A DNA stretch of 29,230 nucleotides. Source: Mnemiopsis leidyi. Its lineage: Eukaryota > Ctenophora > Tentaculata > Lobata > Bolinopsidae. Made by a program: the position numbers and the translations under genes. The DNA is taken from positions 217,957-247,186 of the forward strand of contig JH153193.1 in NCBI GenBank assembly GCA_000226015.1, read 5' to 3'. The notes under the pieces were generated by a model, which searched no databases, had not been told where the DNA came from, and saw only the letters and a list, made by a program, of their open reading frames with translations. Shown here in pieces: positions 9,973-20,679 of this stretch (positions within the stretch are counted from its first letter, which is position 1; each line of letters opens with the position of its first letter).

Positions 9973-11109
9973 TTAACGATTTCCACAAATATTCTGTCCA
10001 GCAGTTGACTCGGTTATGGTTCCCAAAGTGGAAACTCCAACGTCGCTAAATTCTCCCTTTCTTCCCAATTCAATCATGGCAAAACTTCCAGCCCGTGAGA
10101 AGAAAGATCCAGCTCTGGACTGGACCAAGGCTGGACCAGCTGTTCTAGCTTCCCGACACAGGCAGATCCTATCAAACAAGTTACCGAGGTGGGACCTCAT
10201 GTCTGCTTTTCTGATCAAGTAAACTGCAGGGTTGCTTGCGGAGTTTAGCGGGAGGAGTACGTTACTACAGATCTCGGTTATTTTGCCTGGTATGGTGTCG
10301 TAGAGTGGTCTGGAGTAAAACAGCAAAGGGAATAAGATTAGGTATCCTATGTTACAGACGCAGTATATTGCTGATATAATTGCGACTGTTACAGTGGCCC
10401 GTCTTTTCCATTTCACCCTTGGTGCTTGGGAAGTTATGAGTTTTATTGCGATTATAGTATTAGCTGCCACCACCACGAGAAACAGAATGGCTTGCATCAT
10501 GAACTCTGTATTGAAGATCACCGTGAAAAATGTCTCCATCGCAGAATCTATTTGAATGTATTGAGCTAAAATGTCATCGTTTTTAGAAAGGAATCCAATG
10601 TATCCTGGTTCACCTGTTACACTCTTGAAATAAACCAATTGTAATAGTATGACAAGAACCACAAAGAAGACCGTTGAAATCTTGATGGCTGCCCACTTGA
10701 TAACCCACAGCGGCCTGACCAGATGTATCGCTCTCACAACAGCTAATAAACAGGTAAAAAACCCGGTCCCACAGATCGCAACCCTTCGGATAGCAACAAT
10801 GATGTCAAATGTCGGAGAATCGAACCTTAAGAGGTCTAGAATTATTAGTCGCAAGGCCGAAAAAATGCATACCAAGAGGTCAAAGACGTTGAGCGCTAGA
10901 AAGAGTTTTGTGTTTTCTATAGTGTTCTTGGTTTGGCTGCTGGATCTTACTTTGGTGATGAAGTAGGAGATGGAGAGAGAGTTGGTGACGGTTCCCATTA
11001 TCGCTACAATCACTGCTGCTATGGCAACCTCGGGTAATTCTAGTCCTTCTGTTGTAAACAGGGACGAGGTCGTTGATGGTAACGTTGATGGTAACGTTGA
11101 TGGTGACAT
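9973..11109 (-). CDS. Intronless rhodopsin-like (class A) GPCR
   Basis: A 378-residue seven-transmembrane receptor. The N-terminus is Ser/Thr/Pro-rich with a short repeat (STLPSTLPST). TM1 is about 27-52 (N43), TM2 about 68-91 (D77), TM3 about 104-130, TM4 about 139-161, TM5 about 203-225, TM6 about 237-265 (P261) and TM7 about 277-299 with a standard N293-P294-x-x-Y297 followed by I-R. DRY is replaced by V-R-A (125-127), with P133 in the next loop. TM6 has C-V-C-N in place of CWxP. The tail has C316 and C318 (possible palmitoylation) and a duplicated S-R-A-G-S-F phosphosite (331-343). It is convergent with the disrupted receptor to its left and antisense to the host gene. Plasma-membrane signalling through G proteins is inferred from the family; the ligand is unknown. 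Confidence 0.9.
   Translation of the reverse strand: MSPSTLPSTLPSTTSSLFTTEGLELPEVAIAAVIVAIMGTVTNSLSISYFITKVRSSSQTKNTIENTKLFLALNVFDLLVCIFSALRLIILDLLRFDSPTFDIIVAIRRVAICGTGFFTCLLAVVRAIHLVRPLWVIKWAAIKISTVFFVVLVILLQLVYFKSVTGEPGYIGFLSKNDDILAQYIQIDSAMETFFTVIFNTEFMMQAILFLVVVAANTIIAIKLITSQAPRVKWKRRATVTVAIISAIYCVCNIGYLILFPLLFYSRPLYDTIPGKITEICSNVLLPLNSASNPAVYLIRKADMRSHLGNLFDRICLCREARTAGPALVQSRAGSFFSRAGSFAMIELGRKGEFSDVGVSTLGTITESTAGQNICGNR
11073..11106. repeat. 12-bp coding repeat in the GPCR N-terminus
   Basis: GTTGATGGTAAC is repeated nearly three times at the start of the minus-strand receptor and encodes the STLP repeats. The period is a multiple of three, so copy changes would keep the frame. Confidence 0.9.
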
Positions 11110-14100
11110 ATTCTAGGTAGCTTTGTACTGGCTATTTTTTCATTACTTGGATCCTGTAATTTAGTTATGATTGAGAATGAAAATGTAAGATTAGGTTAAA
11201 AAATCTTGGATAAAAACTTTCATCAATTGGGAACATTCTCATTAATATTATCATTAATTGGAACATTCTCATTAATTGGAAAAAACCCTCAAATTTTTTA
11301 ACAATAAAGCATGTGTCATTAAAAAAGTATCAAAGTTTAAACAGCTTGGCTGAAACTTTGGGTAGAGCATCTGTCCATGTCAGGCATTGCGCAGAACTCA
11401 CAAAGCGATAGGGTAAACGAAAATGTGCGTCATTGCACGGTATTTCAAATCTAAATACACAATAGGCAAACAAACTGCATTGTAAGATGATTATAATCAT
11501 GTTTGGAAGTGCATTCCAAGACCCTGAGCTGGATGAAAGTTTATTACTTTCTGATTTTATCCCCTGGCACAACATTCAATTCCTGGCATATCAAAATCAC
11601 GCGTGCGCACTTTTGTGTGGTGGTTAATGTTTCTCTATGAAGGGTGATTGGTCCAAGTTTCATCAACATTTTTTTAGGAGCAATGGGCGAGCCTTTGGCG
11701 ATCATAAGATAATAGTAATAGCCATTAAACAATGGGCATTTATTCAATTATTTGTACCCGATATAATTATTCTATTCATCCATGTCTATCATTTTCTACA
11801 GTGGGTAAACGGTTATAATTATAAATGTCTATGGAATATCGATAGGCATTGTCAATTTGTTGGTTCATCTTATTCAGTAATGATTTCGCAACGACTAAAA
11901 AGGCTATTTCGATGATTGGCGTATTTTACTTAGGAAGCAAAGGCAAAACTTATCAGTACGAAAAATTTATATACCTTTTAACAATCTTACAATCTTAACA
12001 ATTTTAACAATCTTAATAATCTCTTATGTGTGGCCCTAGTCTCCATGGAAGATAATTGTCAATAAATTGAAAACTCTCTTATTGCTCATACTAGTAGTAC
12101 TCAATTAAAATGAACTATAGTTCACATGCTGGATGGCCTAGAAAATCTGCACTGCATTGAAATTGGAAAACGTTTGTGTTAGGCGTACAAAATGTACCCT
12201 TTAGTTTTAATCATAGACAATAAATCTTGAAGCTGCATCTTCCCCGTAAACCACTAAACCCTGCGCAAATAGTTGGCAGTTAAAAGGTTGTGTGCTAGTA
12301 GTAATTAAGCCTGTGTCATTTTTTGACTAACTCGACAACAGCGATATTTGGAATTACTGTAACTTACCACAACTACGTTGCGTGATTAGGTCGGAACACG
12401 GTCTTCTGTAGTATAAGTAAGGGTAACAATCAAATTAAAGTTTGTTTTAGGAAGTGCTTAAGCAGAAAGTAGAAGAAATTAGGCTTGTGTACATGCAAAA
12501 TCAGCAAAAGGGTGGTATCAAAAGTTATAAACTAAAAATTTTACAATAATTTAAGTGCAAAATGTGACAACAAGCTATTTAGGGTCAAATGAGGGTCATC
12601 AGTTGCGTAGGCGAGATTCTGTAACACTTAATAGTATATCACAGACAGCTCAAAATAACATGATAGCTCAAAAATTTCCTTAGTTTAGAAACTCAATCGA
12701 CCAATCGTTTTAGCTTAGATGCAGTATGAATCTTAAATCTAAGTAGCTTTATCAGCCTGTACTGCTTATCAGCTAATGGTGGCGAACTATATCTGTCCTA
12801 GATGAAGAGGTACTAAAGCAAAAGGGAAAACAGCTTCTGTAGAACAACAGCTTAGGGGGTCAGATAATGTTTGTTGGAAGCTAGTGAAGGTTCTCTAGAT
12901 ATCTATCCGAAGTACAAATCAGGGATACACCAGATAAATATTTTAAAATCTGGACTAGAATGACTTTCTTTCATATTCTGAATAATCTCAACCGATAATA
13001 AGTTCACAAAGTAACATAAAGAAAAAGTAAAATTACTTCTTAAATTGCTTTGCTAACTTACTATGAGCCGATTGTGACGGTACAAATTGCAATTAAAGCA
13101 GACTCGACTAAAAGCTGAAAAGAAAGAGTTGGAAGAATAGTGTTTAAGTGTTTAGTGTGGATTATGACTTAACAGGAATAATTATAATGCTATTAGATGC
13201 ATAAAAATGCCCTACTTTAATCTAGGCACAGGTCGCGTCACGAATAGTAAGTCATAATTATATAATTTTCATGAACTTACTATATTTCAAGAACTGATGT
13301 CAAGATGGCTGAACGGAAACTTGCAAATGTCGCTTGGGCTTAGAAATAAATCGACTTGAGCGAAGTGGTAAAGTTTACTCGGCGAGTTAACGTTATGCCT
13401 GCTGTTTTGTGTCGGGGAAGAAAAAATAACTTCGACAAACTTCCCCCCTTATTCCCTGGATGTTAAACCTTTATAACGAACTGAATATGGGCATGATACC
13501 AGGTCAGATGTTAAAACGCCGGTCAGTACACACCGCATAATAGTCAGTATGTTTCGAGATGTGTGGGTAGAGAGCCCAGGGTCGCTGTAAACGTACACCA
13601 CCCATTATAAGTGGCAAAGTGGTCATTCCTAAGTAGTGAAGTACAACGAGATCATGTCACTGTCAGTAGATAAAGTTAAACAACGACTAAGGAGCTGTCT
13701 GTAATGGCCTTGTAAGGCTTTGACGCCATCTTCGGTGGACGGCTGATGTAGCAGAGTTTTACTGAAAGGAGCATCTACGATTTGACAGTTCAAAATAAGC
13801 CGTAAATTAAACTACGAAACGCGATCTAGAGCAGGCAAGGAATTTCCCTTTAAGCTTATAATGTGTGGATATAACTTCCTTACAGTTCGTTCCATTACGT
13901 CACTTCCCCACATTTTGAACTCAGTAAATTGATTTATTCTACTAAAACTGCTTCTTTTACTTCATCGCTGCAAATTTAATGATCTGGACATCCTTTTCTC
14001 GATTACATAAACACTTACTCAATTAGATTGCTTACTCACTTAGATAGGAATTCAAATCTCTCCTTCTTATTGGATATTGAAGTATTGAGGATATATGAAA

Positions 14101-14627
14101 GTATGAAGAACATCGGTTGCAATCAATCAATTAAACAAACAAACAAACGGATCACTCGTCACTAATAGAACTTGATTCTAGAATTTGGAAACTTGATTCT
14201 AGAACTTGATTCCGAACCTTAAGGGGGAATTGTAGAAAACGGGGGTTTGTGGTAGCTGTACCAGGGACTTAAAGCATCGTAATGGGCATCAATTGCACGA
14301 ATTATTTTTGATTCTAAGAAGACGTATTTTAGAAGATCGCAAAAAGAAAACTTTTTCCGAGAATTTCAAAGTTTTGGGAAGTTATATTGCATGAATCCAA
14401 CTTGGCTGTTTCTCATTGAATCACGCTGAAAATTCGCACGAAGTTTATTAAAACCTTTGTTAATAAGCTGTGAAAATGTCAAGCTACACTAATGAAAGTT
14501 GACTTCCTTGCACCCGTCCAAAGTTGGTTGGTCCCAAAATTTTTATTTTTTATGTTCACTACAACTTGCATATGCCACTGTGAACTGTCAGCCACTTTAA
14601 AACTTTGCATACAGGTAGAGGACAGCG
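11110..14627. other. Intronic/intergenic DNA, no recognised gene
   Basis: About 3.5 kb of AT-rich DNA with no protein I recognise on either strand. It has small imperfect repeats: AACATTCTCATTAAT near 11232-11276, AACAATCTTA variants near 11978-12020, and GATTCTAGAA with ACTTGATTC near 14173-14212. It ends at the assembly gap. Confidence 0.5.
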
Positions 14628-14848
14628 NNNNNNNNNNNNNNNNNNNNNNNNNNNNNNNNNNNNNNNNNNNNNNNNNNNNNNNNNNNNNNNNNNNNNNNNN
14701 NNNNNNNNNNNNNNNNNNNNNNNNNNNNNNNNNNNNNNNNNNNNNNNNNNNNNNNNNNNNNNNNNNNNNNNNNNNNNNNNNNNNNNNNNNNNNNNNNNNN
14801 NNNNTCTGTCAACCATTTTAAAACTTTGCATACAGGTAGAGGACAGCG
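14589..14848. repeat. Tandem repeat interrupted by the assembly gap
   Basis: The 40 bases left of the gap (14588-14627) and right of it (14806-14848) are two copies of the same unit: TGTCA, then ACC or GCC, then TTTAAAACTTTGCATACAGG, then TAGAGGACAGCG. The gap itself is very probably more of this unit, about 42 bp, that the assembler could not resolve. Confidence 0.85.
14628..14804. other. Assembly gap, 177 N
   Basis: A run of 177 undetermined bases. The frames that appear to cross it are artefacts. Confidence 0.99.
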
Positions 14849-15488
14849 ATAGAACATTTTTGATTCTATTTAAAGTCTGTTTCTACCCAGGACAATATTT
14901 GTTATTCTAGAATAAAGGGGGAATTGTAAAAATTTAGCTAATCTGTAAGGTCAATACCGCTCTGGCTTACCGATGAAAGAAACTGAGAAAACTGCTATAT
15001 TGGACTAGCACTGACCGTTGGACTTTATTAATGTAAGACATGAATAGCATCTATTATCACAATTGATAATCGAGTTACGGTTTAGCCTTTTAAAAAGTAA
15101 AACAGGATGTCGACTGATGTATAGCCAAAATGAAAAAATTATCTTTTGACGAGAGATGATTTGAAGTCGCTTGAGAGAAAACTCATATCAACAGTCAACA
15201 AGGTATCTTAACGGTTTATGAAGTTAACTTTATTAAATATAATCATTCTGAATAAGCCTCACTTCAACTTTAAAGCCAATAAAAATTATGTCTAAAATTA
15301 TGAAGTTAATATGCCTTTTAGAAATATTTACTCAAACCCACAAAACTTAGCACGTTACCATACTTTCGTATTAAATTTGAAAAATTAAAAATAGAAGGCA
15401 AAAACCCAGTTTATGATTGCTCCTTTTGAAATGTCCGGCTCAAAAAAGATCCATTTATAATTTTCTTTTTATCTCGAAATTTACACAC
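14849..15488. other. No recognised gene
   Basis: AT-rich sequence between the gap and the decayed duplicated gene. The stretch 15040-15122 resembles 22836-22922 further right, a possible dispersed repeat. Confidence 0.4.
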
Positions 15489-16620
15489 CCTAATTTTGTC
15501 CCAAAAATTCGTCATTGCAGTGTAGTCACGATTTTTGTAACTCAACGTCTGATATAACTTCATAAGTGGAAAACTTGTGGTATCCTGAAAAGGTCATTGC
15601 TAGATTTATGTTGTTAGTTTTAAAATTTGATGTTTTTAATGTAAGTAAAACATTAAAGGAATAAAAATTTCGTCTCATGAGCTATCAAATAGTATCAAGA
15701 AAATAAAATACTGATCTGTATAAATTTCTTTGAGCGGCGACAATCGTTGGTTTCATAAGATTTTTCCATCCAATTCACCTGATGTACGATATAAGCTGCT
15801 TCTAGACATTCCTCTTAGAGCTTCAATATAGGATTCCTCGGGATACCTGACCAGCGATCATTGAATCAAGTATCTGCAGTCTGCTACAGCTGGTTATGAT
15901 ACTGGCCAGTATTATCATGGAAAGGTGACTTTATAAGACCCCTTAGTCATTCGCATTATGTCACGGAACGGTAGATTTTTTTAGGCAAAAGGCATTCAAA
16001 TAATTCATTATTTGAGGGTTGTTGTTCACAATGACAAGCTTAGGGATTTAGATGAAGCAACGACTTTTTTGGATTTAAGAATTTTGTTTCCTTTGTTGAA
16101 TAGAAGGTTTATATGAAACGTAATTATAAGTTATGGTTTAGGGATTTGTTAAAAATTAAGTTTCATCATAATCTGACATGTAACTGAACTTGGCCGAATT
16201 ATAGGTGAATGGAATAACTAAGATCCGAGTTGTAGCAGAATATTGACTCATTGAAATTTATTTCGCCACTCGCTTTGTTCAGCTATCTTTTGAGACTGAA
16301 ATAATCAGAAAATTGATTTCCTTCATCGCCCTTTTCATTATCGTTCCGGTACAATAAGATTTAATGTAATTTTTATTGTTCTAAATTTTGTCGTAATACT
16401 CCAATGTAAATCAAATACTTATGTAGATCAGAATATGAAAGTTATTAACTAAAGTTATGCTTTATTGATAATCCCTGAACGCCTGTAGTTTTGATTTATC
16501 AGTTTCTGAATATCTTCTGTCTGTTCCTCCCTTCCAAGCTTCCATGGAATGATGTAAAATGAATGATAGGTCTGCCACAAGTTTGATTTCTATCGCGTTT
16601 TTCACTGTAGTAGTCGTTGT
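15489..16620 (-). pseudogene. Decayed multi-exon gene, copy A
   Basis: Minus-strand pieces in exon order: (i) about 16550-16455, a frame with WKLGREEQTEDIQKLI; (ii) from acceptor TTTCTGATTATTTCAG at 16295, SQKIAEQSEWRNKFQ, then a stop; (iii) 15889-15779, between acceptor ATAACCAG and donor CAG|GTGAAT, whose end reads EECLEAAYIVHQ but which is frameshifted inside; (iv) 15584-15489, acceptor CCTTTTCAG and donor AGG|GTGTGT, 32 intact codons starting DTTSFPLMKLYQ and ending TAMTNFWDKIR. Copy B, 1.3 kb to the right, has the same pieces in the same order, and the differences keep splice sites and many residues, so these were exons. I do not recognise the family. It cannot be translated as one protein as it stands. 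Confidence 0.6.
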
Positions 16621-16779
16621 TTTTCTTATGTCTGAAATAAGAAATTATACATGCCATTGAATACATCTATACTGGTCGAAGTTTGATAATTAAAACTTAA
16701 AAGTGTTAAGAAAACCTTTCTTAATATCTTTTGTCCCACTGAATGTCCAGTCTATGACGAGATCTATTCATACACGCCT

Positions 16780-17910
16780 AATTTTCTGTTTTCCTAAAAA
16801 TTCCTTGTTGCAGTACAGTCACGATTTCTGTAACTCATCACCTACTGTAATCTTTATAAATGGAGAACTTATGGTGTCCTGAAGGGGTTGTTGTAAATTT
16901 TATACTTTCATGTCGTTTTACCATTTGATGCTCTCAGCATGAGGTAATGATGAAAACCATCTCATAAAAAGCTAACAGTTAAAAGAAAACAAAATACTGA
17001 ACTTTATAATTTCTGAAGACGGTGGAAATCGTCAGCATCAACTCACCTGATCCACAATATAAGCTGCTTCTAGGCATTCCTCAATTTTTACAGCTCCAAC
17101 ATTGGATTCTTTCGGATACGTGTCAAGCGATCGTTGAATCAATAAATTGCTACAGCTGGTAATAACACTGGCAAGCGTTTTCTAGGAATGTGGGTTGTAT
17201 AGAATGAGACCTTTTGGTCAATTGCATCAGGCCATGAAACGACATGAAGATGTTCAGGACAAAAAGGCCTTCAAAATTTTTGATTTCGTTAGGGTTGATT
17301 TTTACGACAAAAAATTTGGAATTCATTTGTATCAACGACATTTTGGGATATTATGATTTTGTTCTTTGTTGAATAGGAAAGTTTTAAATATAAAAATTAA
17401 TCATTAATTGTAATGCACTGATTTGTTGAAAACCTATGTTTTATCATGGTCCGGCAAATGAATGAACAGAAATGAACTTGGCCGAATCTTAGGTAAATGG
17501 AATAAGATCCGAGCTGTAGCAGAATATTGATTAATTAATGTTGTCTGTCGCCACATGCTTTGCAGCTTTGTTAAACCGTCTTTTGCGTCTGAAACAATCA
17601 GAAAATTAATTTCCTTCATCGTTCTTCTCGTCATTGTACAATACTCAGCCATTCAATATTCATTTGTCTTTGTTTTGAAGTGTGTCGTAGTATTTCTATG
17701 CTATTTGAAATGATGTAAAAAACTTGAAAGTTACAACAACATTGGATACTCCCAGTAAGCCAGCTTTCTTAAAGTGACCACTTATCAGTTTCTGAATGTA
17801 TGCTGCCTGTTCCTTCCTTCCAAGCTTCCACAAAATACTGTACACCTATAATGAATGATAGGACTGGCACAATTTTCATTTTTTGCCTTTTTTACAGTTG
17901 TATTCTCTTT
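16780..17910 (-). pseudogene. Decayed multi-exon gene, copy B (tandem duplicate of copy A)
   Basis: Pieces correspond one to one with copy A. (i) About 17841-17750 reads LWKLGRKEQAAYIQKLIS. (ii) From 17588, after TTTCTGATTGTTTCAG, an early stop occurs in the frame used by copy A. (iii) 17155-17047 is intact here, 109 nt between a CAG acceptor and CAG|GTGAGT, starting CSNLLIQRSLDTYPKESN and ending EECLEAAYIVDQ. (iv) From 16878, after CCCCTTCAG, it starts DTISSPFIK but a 1-nt insertion relative to copy A breaks the frame. The lesions differ between copies: copy A keeps exon iv and copy B keeps exon iii, so the two decayed after duplicating. Function unknown. Confidence 0.6.
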
Positions 17911-17999
17911 TTTTCTATGAGTGAAACAGTTACCGAGAGAGTTTTCAGGCCGTCAAGTCCGTCTTAAGTAAAAGACCAGGGCCACAGCCCACGTTTGAT

Positions 18000-19130
18000 G
18001 CAATTGAATTGATGCAAATGTTCAGTATTTAGAACATTGAAATGCTGAAATTGAAAATGTTAAACTTTAGTCTTTACCTCCCCCCCCCCAGTCCCCACAT
18101 AAGTAAGCTTCTTGGCAGACCGTCGAATGTATAGTTCAAGATAATTTAGAGAACGCCTGAAATTAATGTTAAGTCTAGTGAGAAGAAGATATCTCTGAAA
18201 TTCGTTTTATTACAACTTACACTCATGCTCGTAACATTGTGAATCATTCCTTGATTACTTGATCATGCAGTGAGTCGTCGTGTCAGAGACGTTTTAATGC
18301 GATTTGTCGATTCGTCAGTTGATGTGCTGAAATATTGTTAAGTCAAATTAATGACTACAGGAACTCAAATTACTTAATGTATAGGAAAAACTAAACCTCA
18401 TTCATTGTGTTATGTATGTGGTTCCTAAAAACGTTTATATTATGAATTAACGCTATGCAAAAAATGTTAATCCACCCTGTACTGTTACAGTTTGATGTGT
18501 GATACTCTTATTCAATGTCACGTGACAGCTGGCAAGAGTCTCATAAGAATTTAGTTTTTTCCTGACTTCTTCCCGGAGTCCACTAAAGTGTACTTTTTAT
18601 ATTCCCCTTCATTATTGATTATGTGCTTCTTTTGCTCTCTCTCTCTCTCTCTGAAAAGTGAACCATTAATATGAAGGAGTTGATCAGATTTTAACATTTC
18701 AAAGAAAAATCTTTTGACCAGTGTTTTTATCACATATTTTTATTTAACATGTCATTAGAGTTTACAAACAAACCTGACAGATGTCTTGATCACTGAGATT
18801 TCAAGTCTTGTCTAACATCCAACGTCCAGATAAAATAACATAGCGTCGTTCATTATCCATGTCATAACACTTGGGGGATTTTTTTAGATTTTAAATGAAA
18901 ACTTGCAAAATACTACTCAGAAATGTACTTCAGTATTTTTTGATGATAAGTTTGTGTACATGAATCGATGTTGCAATATCTGAGTTAAAGACAAAACAGT
19001 ACGATTCCATAGATCCTGTACTGTGTTTGAAATAAGACTTGTTTCCGGAACACCCTAACTAACACTGGCTGGACCGCTGACACCAATCTACACTTTCATC
19101 GCACACCTCACGGCCACATCTCTCACACGA
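18000..19130. other. No recognised gene
   Basis: AT-rich spacer with a C homopolymer near 18080 and a (CT)n tract at about 18635-18652. A 60-codon minus frame at 18551-18733 crosses the (CT)n tract and looks spurious. Confidence 0.45.
18078..18091. repeat. Poly(C) tract
   Basis: A C homopolymer of about ten bases within CCTCCCCCC. Its length is likely uncertain in the assembly. Confidence 0.8.
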
Positions 19131-19185
19131 TTTGATAACCACCACCCTGGTTAGCAGCTTGGACTTCTGCCGTGAAAGCACCCTG

Positions 19186-19437
19186 CATAAAGTGTATAAA
19201 ATGTATAAAATGTATAAAATGTATAAAATTTATAAAATGTATAAGATGTATAAGATGTGTAAGATGTATAAGATATGTAAGATATGTAAGATGTATACAA
19301 TGTATAAGATGTATAAGATGTATAGAATGTGTAAAATGTATATAATGTGTAAAATGTGTAAAATGTATAAGATGCATAAAATGTATAAGATGTATAAGGT
19401 GTATAAAATGTATAAGGTGTATAAGATGTATAAAATG
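19186..19437. repeat. 9-bp satellite (TATAAAATG type), about 27 copies
   Basis: Tandem ATGTATAAA / ATGTATAAG / ATGTGTAAG units run for about 250 bp. Because the period is nine, several frames on both strands stay open (Met-Tyr-Lys repeats on plus; Tyr-Thr-Phe/Ser or Ile-Leu-Tyr on minus). These are artefacts. The array lies just 3' of the sushi-domain gene. Confidence 0.95.
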
Positions 19438-19503
19438 ACATGAGTGTAATATGAACTGTAGGGTGTGTCTATCATTGGCAGTTGTTGTGTTATATATTCA
19501 TAC

Positions 19504-19695
19504 CTGCAGCGGTACAGCGTGGTTCAATCTCGTAACTGAAGAGTGTGCCTGATGTGCAGGTCACTTGACTGCTGCCCGCGTTGTTAAAGGTTTCAGGATC
19601 TGAACAGATTACTTCCACAACAGTTCCGGAGTCTACTGGAAACTGTGTTGTCGTTTCCAATATACTTCTCCATTCTGTCGGTAGTCCACTACAAT
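19504..19695 (-). CDS. Sushi (CCP)-like domain exon
   Basis: A phase 1-1 exon of 192 nt (64 codons), with acceptor ATTCTACTAG and donor GCAG|GTATGA. It reads DCSGLPTEWRSILE to EIEPRCTAAG with four Cys at sushi spacing (DCSG, EVICSD, QVTCTS, PRC). The Trp usually found between the third and fourth Cys is replaced by Phe or Tyr. One domain exactly fills one exon. If the donor is not used the frame reaches a stop at 19490. Confidence 0.8.
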
Positions 19696-19989
19696 CTAGT
19701 AGAATTTTGTTGATATAACGCAGAAAAATATCTATCCGTAATAAATGTCTGTTGTTTTTTATATACTTTGAACAACTACAATGTAACAAATAATTTGAAT
19801 ATGATCATGATGTAGTAAAGCATTGCATCGGAATCTCTTATTACCAACTACGAGTCTAATCAGAGAAATAAGAAATTGTGATTTGAATAAAAACACGAAA
19901 CTTGTGGAAATGATGAGTTATTGTTCAGATTATAGAATTTCTATTATCTGTATGATATTTGTCGGTTGCCCACATTTTATCAGTTATAC

Positions 19990-20442
19990 CTGACTGTACA
20001 GCTCTGTAATAGTCTGAAGCAGTGTCAGAGGAGTAAAACCAGACCTTTCCAACGTTCTTGCTCCAGTAGGTACTCCAGCTATAGTCACTACACGTTTTGT
20101 CAGACATGAGGATGTTGAGCACCTCAACGTTGTTACAGTGTATTAGCAACCTTATACCTGAGTTTCTATTGAGTGTTATTCTCCAAACTTTCTCTACGTC
20201 ACTAGGCGGACTAACAGGGAAATCAGTTTCGGAATAGATGCAGTTGTAGATGTTGTACTGTGGAGTGGAGGAGAAGGAGATACTGACATCTCCTACATCG
20301 TCTCTCTCTGAAGTGTAGAACCACACATACACTGAATCTCCACTTCCTATCGTACTGTCTGTCTTTATCTCCAGGGGATTTGTTTCTAGATCAATGTCAG
20401 GAAAAACTACAGTCCAGTTACCTGATGTTGTTTTATACATTA
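19990..20442 (-). CDS. Extracellular module exon, copy II (intact)
   Basis: 453 nt, exactly 151 codons in phase 1-1. The acceptor ATGCAGACAG is the second of two close AGs and is chosen because it keeps the phase set by the signal-peptide exon; the donor is TCAG|GTATAA. The first half reads SGNWTVVFPDIDLETNPLEI, then DSVYVWFYTSERDDVGDVSI, probably a beta-rich fold. The second half reads KVWRITLNRNSGIRLLIHC, then NVEVLNILMSDKTCSDY and SDTASDYYRAVQSG. Cys positions are NC, IHC and KTC. It is the unbroken version of copy I. No catalytic motif is visible. Confidence 0.8.
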
Positions 20443-20576
20443 CTGTCTGCATGTGTAGTTTTTCAGATAGATTATAAATGTTTCTAACATGTGCGCATTA
20501 CCCTTAACTGTGTGCTTCTAAGAATGGATTACACGCCATGTAACCGAAGCGGCGAATTCTATTTTTAGTATCAAAG

Positions 20577-20610
20577 CAATTGTATTTTAGCAATTGTATT
20601 TTAGCAATTG
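20577..20610. repeat. 14-bp direct repeat
   Basis: CAATTGTATTTTAG occurs twice in tandem, followed by CAATTG, in the intron between the two module exons. Confidence 0.9.
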
Positions 20611-20679
20611 AAAGTCACCATTATTCTTCCTATATCAATATGATGTGTTAATGGTTGCATGATGTAAAAGCAGTTATAC

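Noticed and set aside
14492..14910. Open frames crossing the assembly gap
   Set aside because: They consist mainly of undetermined bases flanked by a tandem repeat.
19132..19475. Long open frames of Met-Tyr-Lys or Tyr-Thr-Phe repeats on both strands
   Set aside because: They arise because a 9-bp satellite has no stop in most frames; no start context or domain supports coding.
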